Shown piece by piece: positions 51,183 through 60,782 of a DNA stretch of 64,000 nt. The position numbers were made by a program, and so were the translations under genes. Position 1 is the first letter of the stretch. Each line of letters begins with the position of its first letter. The notes below the pieces were generated by a model. It was given only the letters and a program-made list of their open reading frames with translations, was not told the DNA's origin and made no database searches. Origin of the DNA: Allostreptomyces psammosilenae. GTDB lineage: Bacteria; Actinomycetota; Actinomycetes; Streptomycetales; Streptomycetaceae. The stretch is taken from positions 382,001 to 446,000 of the forward strand of contig NZ_JACBZD010000002.1 of the NCBI RefSeq assembly GCF_013407765.1. The letters are read 5' to 3'.

Positions 51183-51434
51183 ATGGAGGCTACAGCGCGC
51201 GAGTTCAATCAGCAGGCCGCCCGCATGCTCTCCGCCGCGGAGCGTGGTGAGACCGTCGCCGTCACCAAGAACGGCCGGCACATCGCCACACTCGTGCCGG
51301 CCGACCAGGCGGCTCCGGTTCCTCCCTTCCCCACCGACGCGATGGGCGAGGCGGACGATCTCCCGCTGTTCGACGGACCCCCTGATCTCGCCGAACGGGC
51401 GGACGAGTACCTGGCGGAGGGCTTCGGGCAGTGA
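51183..51434 (+). CDS. Phd/YefM-like antitoxin
   Basis: 83 residues. Starts MEATAREFNQQAARMLSAAE then RGETVAVTKNGRHIATLVPA, characteristic of Phd/YefM-type DNA-binding antitoxins. The acidic C-terminus (DDLPLFDGPPDLAERADEYL) should wrap the toxin. Translation is coupled to the toxin through a GTGA overlap at 51431. Confidence 0.9.
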   Translation: MEATAREFNQQAARMLSAAERGETVAVTKNGRHIATLVPADQAAPVPPFPTDAMGEADDLPLFDGPPDLAERADEYLAEGFGQ

Positions 51435-51877
51435 GCGGGATCGTCGCGATCGCCGACACGTCGGGACTGCTGGGGCTGTTCAACCGCCAGGACAAGAGCC
51501 ATGCCGACTGCCTGAGGGTTCGGGCGGCGGCGGCGCACCTGGTGATCTCCCCGCTCGTGCTGGCCGAGTTGGACTACCTGATCACCAGCAGGTCCGGGCC
51601 GGACGTTGCCCTGGCCGTGCTCGATCACATCATGGACGCGATCGACCTGCGGCGCTACGAGGTCCCGGAGGTGTCGGCGCACCTGCGCAGCGCTCGCGCC
51701 GTGATGAGCAGGTACAAGAGCATGAACATCGGCCTGGCGGACGCGATGAACGTGGCGCTCGCGGCGGAGTTCCGCACCGATGCGGTGTTCACCCTCGATC
51801 GCGAGCACTTCCGCGCCGTGCGTCCGCTGACGGCCCACCCCTGCTTCCGGTTGCTGCCCGACGACCTCGACCGTTGA
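51431..51877 (+). CDS. vapC: PIN-domain toxin (VapC type)
   Basis: 148 residues. PIN-domain acidic residues appear in IADTSGLLGLF (first Asp), VLAELDYL (Glu) and GLADAMNVALAAEFRTDAVF (late Asp pair). Ribonuclease toxins of this family cleave tRNA or rRNA. The toxin follows the antitoxin with GTGA overlap, forming a VapBC-type module controlled by the palindrome at 51156. Confidence 0.9.
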   Translation: MSGIVAIADTSGLLGLFNRQDKSHADCLRVRAAAAHLVISPLVLAELDYLITSRSGPDVALAVLDHIMDAIDLRRYEVPEVSAHLRSARAVMSRYKSMNIGLADAMNVALAAEFRTDAVFTLDREHFRAVRPLTAHPCFRLLPDDLDR

Positions 51878-51891
51878 ACCCGGGAGGGGCG

Positions 51892-52449
51892 TCAGCCTGC
51901 CTTGGCGGGAGGGGTGGGGGTGGTGTGCGGTGGGGGTGTGGGGTCCGGGTGGGGGGCGTTGCGCGTGCGGGCGGCTCGGCGCTCCTGCCAGCGTTTGACG
52001 ATGTTCGGGACCTCCTCGCCCATGAAGACGTAGAAGTCCAGCGTGTCCGCTATCCGCCGGCCGGCGGGGGTGTCGGGGCCGACCGCCCGCATGCCCTCGC
52101 GGAGGTCCTCCTGCCACCGCGCCAGCAGCTGGTCGCGGCGGGTGATCACCTCCTGCCAGACGTTGTCCGGCAGGTAGTAGTAGTCGCGGCGGCTGCCCGG
52201 CTCGCGCTCCCGCCGGATCATGTTGATGCCGGCCAGGTAGCGCACCGCGCCGGAGACGGCGGCGGGGCTGATCTGGAGGCGCTCGGCGAGTTCGGCGGCG
52301 GTCATCCGGCCGGAGTCGCTGCTCTCCAGGGCCACGAAGACGCGGGCCGGCATCCGGGGGAAGCCGCTGGCCATCAGGGTTGAGGCGAAGCGCTCGATCC
52401 AGGCGGACACCTGCTGCTCGTCCCGCTGGGGGGCGGGTCCCTGCGTCAT
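51892..52449 (-). CDS. GbsR/MarR-type regulator
   Basis: 185 residues from ATG 52449. SAWIERFASTLMASGFPRMP, RVFVALESSDSGRMTAAELA, ERLQISPAAVSGAVRYLAGI are diagnostic for actinomycete GbsR/MarR-like repressors. It is divergent from the ABC exporter operon (52630-55244). A TTCAC-N6-GTGAA site at 52594-52609 lies in the gap. A Pro/Thr-rich C-terminal tail. Confidence 0.9.
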   Translation of the reverse strand: MTQGPAPQRDEQQVSAWIERFASTLMASGFPRMPARVFVALESSDSGRMTAAELAERLQISPAAVSGAVRYLAGINMIRREREPGSRRDYYYLPDNVWQEVITRRDQLLARWQEDLREGMRAVGPDTPAGRRIADTLDFYVFMGEEVPNIVKRWQERRAARTRNAPHPDPTPPPHTTPTPPAKAG

Positions 52450-52593
52450 GCGCGTCACCTTCTCTCGTCCCACTGCCAGCGAACCTGGACTGCCAGCGAA
52501 CCTCGGCTGCCAGCGAACCTCGCGGCGTCGTGCGGGCGGCCGGGCGCCGGCCCGCGCCGCCCAGATTTTAACGAACTCTATACGTTCCCAAGT

Positions 52594-52609
52594 TTCACGT
52601 TATTGTGAA
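52594..52609. promoter_or_regulatory. candidate operator of the ABC exporter
   Basis: TTCAC (52594-52598), GTTATT, GTGAA (52605-52609). It sits 20 bases before ATG 52630 in an AT-rich tract, between the GbsR and ABC genes. Confidence 0.65.
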
Positions 52610-52629
52610 TCAAGCGTATCTTCTGAAGC

Positions 52630-53562
52630 ATGACAACGGCGATCTCCGTGGCCGGCCTGCACAAGTCCTTCGGCCGGGCGCGCGCACTCAACGGTCTTGA
52701 CCTCGACGTCCGCGAGGGCGAGGTCCACGGCTTCCTGGGCCCCAACGGCGCCGGCAAGTCCACGACCATCCGCGTCCTGCTCGGGCTGCTGCGCGCCGAC
52801 TCCGGCACCGCGCGGCTCCTCGGCCAGGACCCCTGGCGGGACGCCGCCGCGCTCCACCGCCGCCTCGCCTACGTCCCCGGCGACGTCGTCCTGTGGCCCA
52901 CCCTCTCCGGCGGGGAGGCCATCGACCTGCTGGGCCGCCTGCGCGGCGGTCTGGACCCGCGACGCCGCGCCGACCTGCTGGAGCGCTTCGACCTCGACCC
53001 CACCAAGAAGGGGCGCACCTACTCCAAGGGCAACCGGCAGAAGGTCGCCCTGGTGGCCGCCCTCTCCTCCGACGTCGAGCTGCTGATCCTGGACGAGCCC
53101 ACCTCGGGCCTCGACCCGCTCATGGAGGCGGTCTTCCGCGAGTGCATCGCCGAGGAGAAGGCCGACGGACGCACCGTGCTGCTCTCCAGCCACATCCTCA
53201 CCGAGGTCGAACAGCTCTGCGACCGGGTGAGCATTATCCGCGACGGGCGCACCGTGCAGAGCGGCACGCTCGACGAGCTCCGCCACCTCACCCGCACCGC
53301 CATCACCGCCGACCTGGCAGGCGAGCCGCCCGCCGACCTCGCCACCCTGCCCGGGGTGCACAACCTCCAGGTGCACGGCCACCGGATCCAGTGCGAGGTG
53401 GACGACGACCGGCTCGACCCGGTGCTGCGCGCCCTCACCGGCAGCGGCGTCCGGAGCCTGGTCAGCCGCCCGCCCACGCTGGAAGAGCTCTTCCTGCGGC
53501 ACTACGAGGACGAGCTGCCGGCCGGCAACGGCGGCGGCAGGACCGTGGGGGCCGGGCGATGA
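52630..53562 (+). CDS. ABC transporter ATP-binding protein
   Basis: 310 residues. Walker [18 protein letters not shown], signature [19 protein letters not shown] (YSKGNRQ), Walker [16 protein letters not shown] and [11 protein letters not shown]. Forms an operon with the permease, which starts at an ATGA overlap (53559). Resembles polyketide-antibiotic exporters. Likely repressed by the divergent GbsR-type protein. Confidence 0.92.
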   Translation: MTTAISVAGLHKSFGRARALNGLDLDVREGEVHGFLGPNGAGKSTTIRVLLGLLRADSGTARLLGQDPWRDAAALHRRLAYVPGDVVLWPTLSGGEAIDLLGRLRGGLDPRRRADLLERFDLDPTKKGRTYSKGNRQKVALVAALSSDVELLILDEPTSGLDPLMEAVFRECIAEEKADGRTVLLSSHILTEVEQLCDRVSIIRDGRTVQSGTLDELRHLTRTAITADLAGEPPADLATLPGVHNLQVHGHRIQCEVDDDRLDPVLRALTGSGVRSLVSRPPTLEELFLRHYEDELPAGNGGGRTVGAGR

Positions 53563-55244
53563 CCACCGACGTCCACCCGGGACGCGACCGCCGCGCCGAC
53601 CGGGCCGGCTCCCACCCCGCCCGACGGCCCGCACCCGGCCACGTCGGCCCCCTGACCGGCACCGGCACCCTCACCCGGCTCGCGCTCCGCCGCGACCGGC
53701 TCCGGCTCACCCTGTGGATCGTGCTGCTCGCCGGCACCGTGCTCTCCAGCGCCTCCACCTTCAACGACCTCTACCCCACCGTTGAGTCCCGGCTCCGGCT
53801 CGCCGAGGGCATCGGCGCCAACCCCGCGCTGCTCGCCCTCTACGGCCCCGCCTTCGACCTGTCCACCATCGGCGGACTGATCGCCTGGCGGTTCGGCATC
53901 ATCGGCACGGTGCTGGTGCCGCTGCTCGGTGTGCTCACCGTCGTCCGGCACACCCGCGCCGAGGAGGAGATCGGCCGCTCCGAACTGGTCGGCTCCGGGG
54001 TCGTCGGCCGGTTCGCGCCGCTCACCGCGGCCCTGCTGACCGCCGGCCTCGCCGTCGCCGGATTCGCGCTGCTGACCTTCCTGGGCATCGTCGGGCTCGG
54101 CGAGCCGGCCACCGGCTCCCTCGCCCTCGTGCTGGCCTGGGCCGGCGCCGGCTGGATGTTCGCCGCCGTCGCCGCCGTCACCGCCCAGCTCACCGAGAGC
54201 GCCCGGTCCGCCACCGGCCTGGCCGGCGGCGTCCTCGGCGGCTCCTTCCTGCTGCGCGCCATCGGCGACACCGCCGAGGCCGACGGGATGGGCTGGCTCT
54301 CCTGGCTCTCCCCGCTCGGCTGGGTGCAGCAGGCGCGGCCCTTCGCCGACGAGCGCTGGTGGGTGTACGGGCTGATGGCGGCGGCCGTCGCGGTGCTCTG
54401 CGCGGCGGGCTACCGGCTGGCCGCCCGCCGCGACTTCGGCGCCGGACTCATCCCGCCGCGCCCCGGGCCCGCCGAGGCCGCGCCCGACCTGCGCACGCCG
54501 CTCGCCCTGGCCTGGCGGTTGCACCGCGGCCCGCTGATCGGCTGGGCCGCTGGAATGCTGCTGTTCGGCGCCGTGCTCGGCAGCGTCGCCGCCGGGGTCG
54601 GCGACCTGGTCGCGGACAACCCGGACCTGGCCGACATCCTCGCCCAGCTCGGCGGGGCGCAGGGGCTGGTGGACGCCTACCTGGCCGCCGTCATCGGCAT
54701 CATCGCCCTGATCGTCGCCGTCTACGCCGTGCAGGCCGTGCTCCGGCTGCGCGCGGAGGAGACCGCGACGCGCGCCGAGCCGCTGCTCGCCACCACCGTG
54801 CGGCGGGTGCCCTGGGCCGTCAGCCACCTGGTGTTCGCGGTGGCCGGATCGGCGGTGCTGATGCTGGCGGCCGGCCTGGGCGCCGGGCTGGCCCACGGAG
54901 TGCGGACGGACGACGTGCCCGGGCAACTGGGCTCCCTGCTGGTGGCCACGCTGGTGCAGCTGCCGGCCGTGTGGGTGGTGGCGGGGGTCGCCGTGGCGCT
55001 CTTCGGCCTGCTGCCGCGACTGGTCGTGGCGAGCTGGGGCGCGCTGGTGCTGTTCCTGCTGCTGGGGCAGCTGGGGCCGACGCTCCAGCTCGACCAGGCG
55101 GTCATTAACGCCTCGCCGTTCACCCACGTGCCGGGGCTGCCCGGCGGTGACCTCACCGCGCCGCCGCTGCTGTGGCTGCTGCTCGTGGCGTCGCTGCTGG
55201 TGATGGGCGGGCTGGCCGGGTTCCGCCGGCGCGACGTCGGCTGA
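53559..55244 (+). CDS. ABC transporter permease, polyketide-exporter type
   Basis: 561 residues from ATG 53559. About 12 hydrophobic segments in two halves (roughly residues 50-290 and 330-555), including [55 protein letters not shown] and [20 protein letters not shown]. This is a large fused permease as in tetronasin-type exporters. Functions with the ATPase at 52630. Substrate unknown. Confidence 0.88.
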   Translation: MTTDVHPGRDRRADRAGSHPARRPAPGHVGPLTGTGTLTRLALRRDRLRLTLWIVLLAGTVLSSASTFNDLYPTVESRLRLAEGIGANPALLALYGPAFDLSTIGGLIAWRFGIIGTVLVPLLGVLTVVRHTRAEEEIGRSELVGSGVVGRFAPLTAALLTAGLAVAGFALLTFLGIVGLGEPATGSLALVLAWAGAGWMFAAVAAVTAQLTESARSATGLAGGVLGGSFLLRAIGDTAEADGMGWLSWLSPLGWVQQARPFADERWWVYGLMAAAVAVLCAAGYRLAARRDFGAGLIPPRPGPAEAAPDLRTPLALAWRLHRGPLIGWAAGMLLFGAVLGSVAAGVGDLVADNPDLADILAQLGGAQGLVDAYLAAVIGIIALIVAVYAVQAVLRLRAEETATRAEPLLATTVRRVPWAVSHLVFAVAGSAVLMLAAGLGAGLAHGVRTDDVPGQLGSLLVATLVQLPAVWVVAGVAVALFGLLPRLVVASWGALVLFLLLGQLGPTLQLDQAVINASPFTHVPGLPGGDLTAPPLLWLLLVASLLVMGGLAGFRRRDVG

Positions 55245-55560
55245 GTCGGGCGGCGGGAGTTGGGTGGCTGAGTCGGGCGGCCGGGTCGGGCGGCGGCGAC
55301 CGGGCTCGGATGCGGCGTCGGGAGGCGCGGTCCGCAGGCGCGGTCACCGGCGACGTTAGGCGCGTCACAGCCCTTCGAACGCGGGTATGGCACCGTCTCC
55401 CGCGGGTGTTCGACGTGGCGGTGGAGTTCGGAGAACCCCGGACCCCACCGCCACGCGCGCTCCCGGCGCGCGGGCGCTCGGACCCGGCGACCCCGGCACC
55501 CGGCGACCCCGGCACTCGGCGACCCCGGCACTCGGCACGCGCGGAAGGGCGGAACCACAG
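55245..55560. other. intergenic region with short repeats
   Basis: Contains GAGTCGGGCGGC-type repeats just after the ABC permease stop and, before the next gene, tandem copies of GGCGACCCCGGCACTC (about 16-18 bp) between about 55490 and 55540. No gene is recognised. It holds the promoter of the serine hydrolase gene. Confidence 0.6.
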
Positions 55561-56871
55561 ATGACCACGGCGGCCCTGGACGACGGCGAGCACACCGCGA
55601 CCGACATCGCGATCGACGGCGAGACCGCGCCCGGCTTCGAGCCGGTGCGCCGCGCCTTCGCCGTCACGCTCGCCCGCTCCGGCGGGGCCGGGGCGGCCCT
55701 CGCGCTCTACCACCACGGCCGCAAGGTCGTCGACCTGTGGGGCGGGGCCGCCGACCCCGGCGAGACGGGCGCCGAGCCGGGGCAGGCGGGCGCCCATCCC
55801 GGCCGGACGGGCGCCGACCGGGCCGCGCGTCCCTGGGAGATCGACACCCTCCAGCTCGTCCGCTCCGCCACCAAGGGCGTGCTCGCCGCCTCCGCCGCCC
55901 TGCTCGTCCAGCGCCGCCGGATCGCCCTGGACGAACCCGTGGCCACCTACTGGCCGGAGTTCGCCGCGGCCGGGAAGGCCGCGCTGACCGTCCGCCAGGC
56001 GCTCGCGCACCAGGGCGGACTCCCGGCCCTGGACCACCCGCTCACCCCCGAGCAGGTCTACGCCTGGCACCCGGCCGCCGAGGCCGTCGCCCGCCAGGCC
56101 CCCGCCTGGGAGCCGGGCACCGCCCACGGCTACCACCCGCAGACCTACGGGTGGCTGATCGGCGAACTGATCCGCCGGGTCGACGGCCGCACGCCCGGCG
56201 CGTTCCTCGCCGAGGAGATCGCCGGGCCGCTGGACCTCGACTTCTGGATCGGCCTGCCCGAGGAGCACGAGGACCGCGTCGGCCGGCTCACCGAGATCGC
56301 CCTCGCCGAGGCCGGCGCCGGAGCCGGATCGACCGCGCCCGCGGCAGCGGCGGCCGGCCCGCGGCTGCGGCCCAAGCGGGCCATCGCGGACGCCTACGCC
56401 GACCCGGACTCGCTCACCCGCCGCTCCTTCGCCGTCGTCACCCCGGGCTACGACGAGAACAGCCGGGCGCACCGGGCCGCCGAACAGCCCGCCGCCAACG
56501 GGGTGACCGACGCCCGCTCGCTCGCCCGCTTCTACGCGGCGGTTTCCGGACAACTGGACGGCGCGGGCGGCGCCGCGCTGCTCGATCCGTCGGTGCTGGC
56601 AGAGTTCACCACCGAGCACGCGGCGGGCCCGGACCGGGTGCTCATCGCCCCGACCCGCTTCGGCCTCGGCTGGATGCTCGGCGGTCCGGCCGAACCGATG
56701 ACCGGCCCGGCCGCCTTCGGCCACCCCGGCCGGGGCGGCTCCCTCGGCTTCGCCGACCCCGAACGCGGCATCGCCTTCGGCTACGTGACCGGCGGCCTGC
56801 TGCGCTCGACCACCGGGGACCCGCGCGCCCGCGCCCTGGCCCGCGCCGTGCGGGAGAGCCTCCAGGGGTAG
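55561..56871 (+). CDS. serine hydrolase, beta-lactamase/class C fold
   Basis: 436 residues from ATG 55561. SATKGVLAASAALL is the SxxK nucleophile motif (Ser-Ala-Thr-Lys). The HGYHPQTYGWLIGELI segment supplies the Tyr motif and GHPGRGGSLGFAD corresponds to the HxG-type third motif. Similar to esterases of the EstB/class C penicillin-binding family. A Pro/Gly-rich insertion (about residues 65-90). Converges with the SDR at 56929. Confidence 0.85.
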   Translation: MTTAALDDGEHTATDIAIDGETAPGFEPVRRAFAVTLARSGGAGAALALYHHGRKVVDLWGGAADPGETGAEPGQAGAHPGRTGADRAARPWEIDTLQLVRSATKGVLAASAALLVQRRRIALDEPVATYWPEFAAAGKAALTVRQALAHQGGLPALDHPLTPEQVYAWHPAAEAVARQAPAWEPGTAHGYHPQTYGWLIGELIRRVDGRTPGAFLAEEIAGPLDLDFWIGLPEEHEDRVGRLTEIALAEAGAGAGSTAPAAAAAGPRLRPKRAIADAYADPDSLTRRSFAVVTPGYDENSRAHRAAEQPAANGVTDARSLARFYAAVSGQLDGAGGAALLDPSVLAEFTTEHAAGPDRVLIAPTRFGLGWMLGGPAEPMTGPAAFGHPGRGGSLGFADPERGIAFGYVTGGLLRSTTGDPRARALARAVRESLQG

Positions 56872-56928
56872 CGGGGTGTCGGTGTCCGGCGGGCACTGGT
56901 CACCGCCCGGCGCCGCCGGGTGCGCCGG

Positions 56929-57519
56929 TCAGCCGGTGGTGAGGGTGCGTCCGTTGGCGGTGCCCTCGACCGCCTCCAGGTAGACGCGCGCGACGGCCGC
57001 CGCCGGAGTGCCGGCGTCCGGATCCATGCCGAGTGCGAGCAGGGTCTCCCGCACCCAGCTCGGGCTGACCACGTTCAGGCGCAGCCCTCGCGGCAACTCG
57101 GTCGCCGCCGCGTACACGAACGCCTCCAGGCCCGCGTTCACCAGGTGGCCCAGCGAACTCCCCGGGACGGGGCGCGGGAAACGCCCGCTGGTCAGCGTGA
57201 CGGAACCGCCGTCCCGCAGGTGGGGCAAGGCCCGCCGAACCAGGTTGACCTGCCCGATCAGCTTGCCGTCCAGCCCCCTCCAGTACTCCGCGTCCGACGG
57301 GGCCTCCAGCGGCGCCAGGGCGCCGTGCGCCGCACAGCACACCACCGCGTCCACCGGGCCGACCTCGGCGAACAGCGCCTCCACCGACGACGCGTCCGCC
57401 ACGTCCACCCGTACCGGCCCGCGACGGGAGGCCCGCACCACCTCGTGGCCACCCGCCGTCAGCGCCCCGGCGACCGCACCACCGATGACTCCCGTCGCAC
57501 CGATCACAACGACCCGCAC
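56929..57519 (-). CDS. SDR-family short-chain dehydrogenase
   Basis: 196 residues from GTG 57519. MRVVVIGATGVIGGAVAGAL, DAVVCCAAHGALAPLE and the C-terminal WVRETLLALGMDPDAGTPAA. The catalytic Tyr of YxxxK is not obvious (GHLVNAGLEAFV occupies that place), so activity is uncertain. Divergent from the MmyB-like XRE at 57671. Confidence 0.8.
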   Translation of the reverse strand: MRVVVIGATGVIGGAVAGALTAGGHEVVRASRRGPVRVDVADASSVEALFAEVGPVDAVVCCAAHGALAPLEAPSDAEYWRGLDGKLIGQVNLVRRALPHLRDGGSVTLTSGRFPRPVPGSSLGHLVNAGLEAFVYAAATELPRGLRLNVVSPSWVRETLLALGMDPDAGTPAAAVARVYLEAVEGTANGRTLTTG

Positions 57520-57670
57520 CGCCCGCTCCGTTCTCCTGACGTCTCCGCCGTCGCGGACCAGGCTGCGACCGCCGCCGGGACCCACCCAGCCCACCACGGG
57601 GGGTACTCCCGTGGTGACTACACCTGATAGGGACAGGCTCGGCGGCGGCCGATCGGCGACACTGCCAGGC

Positions 57671-58645
57671 ATGGACAGACACGCGGAACTGGGCGAGTTC
57701 CTGCGGTCCCGGCGGGCACGGCTGCGCCCCGAGGAGCTCGGGCTGCCCGACTACGGGAGCCGGCGTCGGGTGCCCGGCCTGCGCCGGGAGGAACTGGCCC
57801 AGCTCGCCGGAGTGAGCGCCGGCTACTACACGCGGCTGGAGCAGGGGCAGTGCCGCGGCGCGTCGGACGCCGTGCTCGACGCCATCGCCCGCGTCCTGCG
57901 CCTGGACGACGCCGAGCGCGCGCACCTGTACTCGCTGGCCCGGCCGAGGCCCGCGACCCGCCGCCGCTCCCCGAGGCCCGAGCAGCTGCGGCCGGCCGTG
58001 CGCACCATGATCGAGTCGTTCGGGGAGGTGCCCGCGCTGGTGCTGGGGCGGGTGGTGGACATCCTGGCCTGGAACCCGATGGCGCACGCGCTGCTGGCCG
58101 GGCACCTGGACCGGGACGCGCCGCACCGGCCCGCCGACCGCCCCAACTTCGCCCGGATGCTGTTCCTCGATCCGCACACCCGCGAGCTGTACGGCGACGA
58201 CTGGACGCGCAAGGCCAGATCGACCGTCGCGGACCTGCGGATGATCGCCGGCCGCCACCCCGATGTACCGGGGCTCGCCGCACTCGTCGGTGAACTCACC
58301 GTGGCCAGCCCGGAGTTCGCGCGGCTGTGGGCCGCGCACACCGTCGGTGACTGCCGCACGGACTCCTGCGTCTACCACCATCCGGTGGTGGGAGCCATGG
58401 AGCTGACGGTGGAGCTGATGGCGCTGCCGAACGACGAGGGGCAGCGGGTGGCGGTCTTCAACGCCGAACCGGGCTCGCCCTCGGAAGCCGCCCTGCGCCT
58501 GCTGGCCCGGCTGGCCGGGCCCCGGGTGGAGGATCCCCCGCCGCCGGGCCACCCGAACCGCTCGGATCACTCGAAGCACTCGGATCCCTCGAACCGCTCG
58601 GATCCCTCGAAGCACCGGGATCACTCGGATCACGCGGACCACTAG
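57671..58645 (+). CDS. MmyB-like XRE transcriptional regulator
   Basis: 324 residues from ATG 57671; GACACT at 57657-57662 suggests a leaderless start. HTH: GSRRRVPGLRREELAQLAGV then SAGYYTRLEQGQCRG. A C-terminal MmyB ligand-binding domain (PALVLGRVVDILAWNPMAHA). The last 35 residues are low-complexity Ser/His/Asp/Lys repeats encoded by short tandem repeats. Its stop TAG overlaps repeat copy D. Divergent from the SDR gene. Second example of this XRE/SDR pair in the window. Confidence 0.88.
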   Translation: MDRHAELGEFLRSRRARLRPEELGLPDYGSRRRVPGLRREELAQLAGVSAGYYTRLEQGQCRGASDAVLDAIARVLRLDDAERAHLYSLARPRPATRRRSPRPEQLRPAVRTMIESFGEVPALVLGRVVDILAWNPMAHALLAGHLDRDAPHRPADRPNFARMLFLDPHTRELYGDDWTRKARSTVADLRMIAGRHPDVPGLAALVGELTVASPEFARLWAAHTVGDCRTDSCVYHHPVVGAMELTVELMALPNDEGQRVAVFNAEPGSPSEAALRLLARLAGPRVEDPPPPGHPNRSDHSKHSDPSNRSDPSKHRDHSDHADH

Positions 58646-58765
58646 TTATCCACAGGCGGCGAAAGGGGGGCTGCGCTGGGTGATCTCGCCATGGGATCCT
58701 GAAACCGGGGGTCCCCCCGAGCGAGGGGTGTGTTTGCGGGGCGATTGGTGGCATGTTCCTGGCGG
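58645..58765 (+). repeat. dispersed intergenic element, copy D
   Basis: GTTATCCACAGGCGGCGAA, TGCGCTGGGTGATC, TGGGATCCTGAAACCGGGGG, TCCCCCC and TGGCATGTTCCTGGCG, as in copies A-C. It begins at the last base of the XRE stop codon. Confidence 0.75.
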
Positions 58766-58814
58766 GGAATTGTGCGCGTGCAGTGTGCGGCAGCCGACAC
58801 TCGGGAGACGTCAG

Positions 58815-59825
58815 ATGCGCCAGCGAGCGCCGCAGGAGGGGCCCGAAGCGGTCGCGGACAGGGGAGTGGGCACGGGCGTCGCGGCGGGCGCGGGCAGGTG
58901 GCAGCCGGCGGTGGTGTCCGCGCTCCTGGCCGCGGACGGCCCCGGGCCCGTGCCGTCCGGCGGGCCGGCCGGTCACGCCGGTCTGCTGGCCCTCCAGCGC
59001 GCGGCCGGCAACGCGGCGGTGGCCGGCCGGATGCCGGCGGGTCAGCTGACGGTCCAACGGGCGCGGCTGAACGTCCGCAGCGGCGGAGCCAGGGCGGGCA
59101 CGATCAGCGGGGTCTCCGCGCTGCCGGGCCGCCCGACCTCGAACCTCTCCGGCACCCAGGGGCAGCACCTGACTGCCTACGTGGTCTTCGAGGACAGCAT
59201 CAGCAACCGCGTCGCCGACCGCACCCCGGCCGAGGCGGCCCGCGCCCTGATCACCCTGCTCGACGAGATCAGCGAACTCCCGGGCATGGCACAGGCGAAC
59301 GCCGCCTACCTCCGCGACGCCGTCACCGCCAGCCGCGGCCGGCTGACCGCCGCAGCCACCGCCGGAGACACCGCGGCGATCGGAAAGGAGATCGACACCA
59401 TCCTGTCCATCCGCAACAAGGTGCCCGGCACCGCGCAGCGCGGCACCGGCGGCGGCCACGGGGAAGCCGGTACCTCCGGCGTCCTCCAGGAGCTGGAGAA
59501 GCAGCTCCGTCAGGGCGCCTGGCCGGCCGAGTGGAACGAGACCGTGGTACGGGACCAGGCCCGCGAGTCCATGTGGCGGCTGCTGGACTACGACCCCGCC
59601 CAGCCCGCCGACGGCGTCCCCACCGAGGAGATGCGCAGGCGGGTGCTAGCCCACTACCTGTCCCTCCGATCGGCCTACCCCATGACCTGGGAGTGGCTCA
59701 CCACCAAGGGCTACTACCTGGTGGACTACCTGCGGGCCAACCGCAACGGGCCGGGCATGCCCCTCCAGCGCCTCTCCGCCGCCACGCTGCAGCAGCTCAT
59801 CGACGACGTGCACGCCAACCTGTAG
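58815..59825 (+). CDS. protein with eCIS-cargo-like N-terminus
   Basis: 336 residues from ATG 58815. Near residues 55-85 it has GLLALQRAAGNAAVAGRM followed by QLTVQRARL, a pattern of LQR-GN-AV then VQR found at the N-terminus of proteins loaded into actinomycete extracellular contractile injection systems. The rest is helical with no recognised toxin domain (QGQHLTAYVVFEDSISNRVA, MTWEWLTTKGYYLVDYLRAN). No eCIS structural genes are in the window. Its 3' end overlaps the metallo-hydrolase gene by 29 bases. The effector role is inferred. Confidence 0.65.
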   Translation: MRQRAPQEGPEAVADRGVGTGVAAGAGRWQPAVVSALLAADGPGPVPSGGPAGHAGLLALQRAAGNAAVAGRMPAGQLTVQRARLNVRSGGARAGTISGVSALPGRPTSNLSGTQGQHLTAYVVFEDSISNRVADRTPAEAARALITLLDEISELPGMAQANAAYLRDAVTASRGRLTAAATAGDTAAIGKEIDTILSIRNKVPGTAQRGTGGGHGEAGTSGVLQELEKQLRQGAWPAEWNETVVRDQARESMWRLLDYDPAQPADGVPTEEMRRRVLAHYLSLRSAYPMTWEWLTTKGYYLVDYLRANRNGPGMPLQRLSAATLQQLIDDVHANL

Positions 59826-60708
59826 GGCGTTCCCTCCGCCGGGGTGGCGGGGCGGGCGCGACCTCGACGTCCCCGGAGGCGTCCAGGCGCAGGCGCTGCC
59901 CGCGACCGCAACGGATCAGGCGGTCGCCGAGCCCGCGTCGCCGCATCTCCGCCTCGAAGTCGGCCAGCGGGGAGCGCATCACCGTGTAGTCCTCGTAGTG
60001 CACCGGCAGCACCCGGCGGGGATGCAGCGCCTCCACCAGATCCGCGCCCTGCGCGGCGTCCATGCTCGCCAGGAACCCGCCGGGGAGCGTCGTGCCGCCC
60101 AGGTGGACGGCGGCCAGGTCGAACTCCGGCTCGTGGCGGGCGATGGCCCGGATGCCGTCGAACATCAGGGTGTCGCCGGAGACGTACATCCGCAGCTCCG
60201 GCTCGTGCCCGGTGGGGCCGAACTCCAGGAGGCTGCCCATCACCGGCGGCAGCAGCCCGCGCAGCAGCCGGTTGCCGGCGTGCCGGGCCGGGAGTGCGGT
60301 CACCCGCACCGAACTGCCGCCCCGCACCAGGACGTCGGACTGCCAGGTGCGCAGGCCGACGGCGCGGTGGAAGCCGTGCAGCCCCTGCAGACGCCGGGAG
60401 GCGTGGGGGGTGGTGAGGATCGGCAGGCCGCGGTCGAGGTGGTGGCGCGCGATGCGGTCCCAGTGGTCGCCGTGCAGATGGGACAGGACCACGGCGTTCG
60501 GGTGGGCGGGGAGGTCGCGTGGGTCCAGGGCCGGCTCGGTCAGCCGCCGGGAGACCAGGCCGTAGCCGAGGTGGGCGTGCTGGCCGCGGTGCAGGAAGTT
60601 GGGGTCGGTGAGCAGCGTCAGATCGCCGTATCTGATCAGCAGGGTGGCGTTGCCGACGAACAGGACCTCCAGGGTCCCCTTCGGCGGCGGGGCGGTGAGG
60701 GACGCCAT
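59797..60708 (-). CDS. metallo-beta-lactamase fold hydrolase (UlaG-like)
   Basis: 303 residues from ATG 60708. Metal site VVLSHLHGDHWDRIARHH (HxHxDH) with TDPNFL, PARHAGNR and GDTLMFDG later, as in UlaG/NAPE-PLD-like hydrolases. The 3' end overlaps the preceding gene. Upstream is the glycerate kinase on the same strand, 75 bases away. Substrate unknown. Confidence 0.88.
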   Translation of the reverse strand: MASLTAPPPKGTLEVLFVGNATLLIRYGDLTLLTDPNFLHRGQHAHLGYGLVSRRLTEPALDPRDLPAHPNAVVLSHLHGDHWDRIARHHLDRGLPILTTPHASRRLQGLHGFHRAVGLRTWQSDVLVRGGSSVRVTALPARHAGNRLLRGLLPPVMGSLLEFGPTGHEPELRMYVSGDTLMFDGIRAIARHEPEFDLAAVHLGGTTLPGGFLASMDAAQGADLVEALHPRRVLPVHYEDYTVMRSPLADFEAEMRRRGLGDRLIRCGRGQRLRLDASGDVEVAPAPPPRRRERPTGWRARRR

Positions 60709-60782
60709 GCGAGCCTCCGTGACCTCCAGGGGAGCGGGCGGGGCGGGGTGGCCCTGGGCTGGTTCGCCGTCGGTACGTGCGG

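Noticed and set aside
58680-58815. Extended N-terminus of the eCIS-cargo-like protein
   Set aside because: These codons run through repeat copy D; ATG 58815 is the more plausible start.
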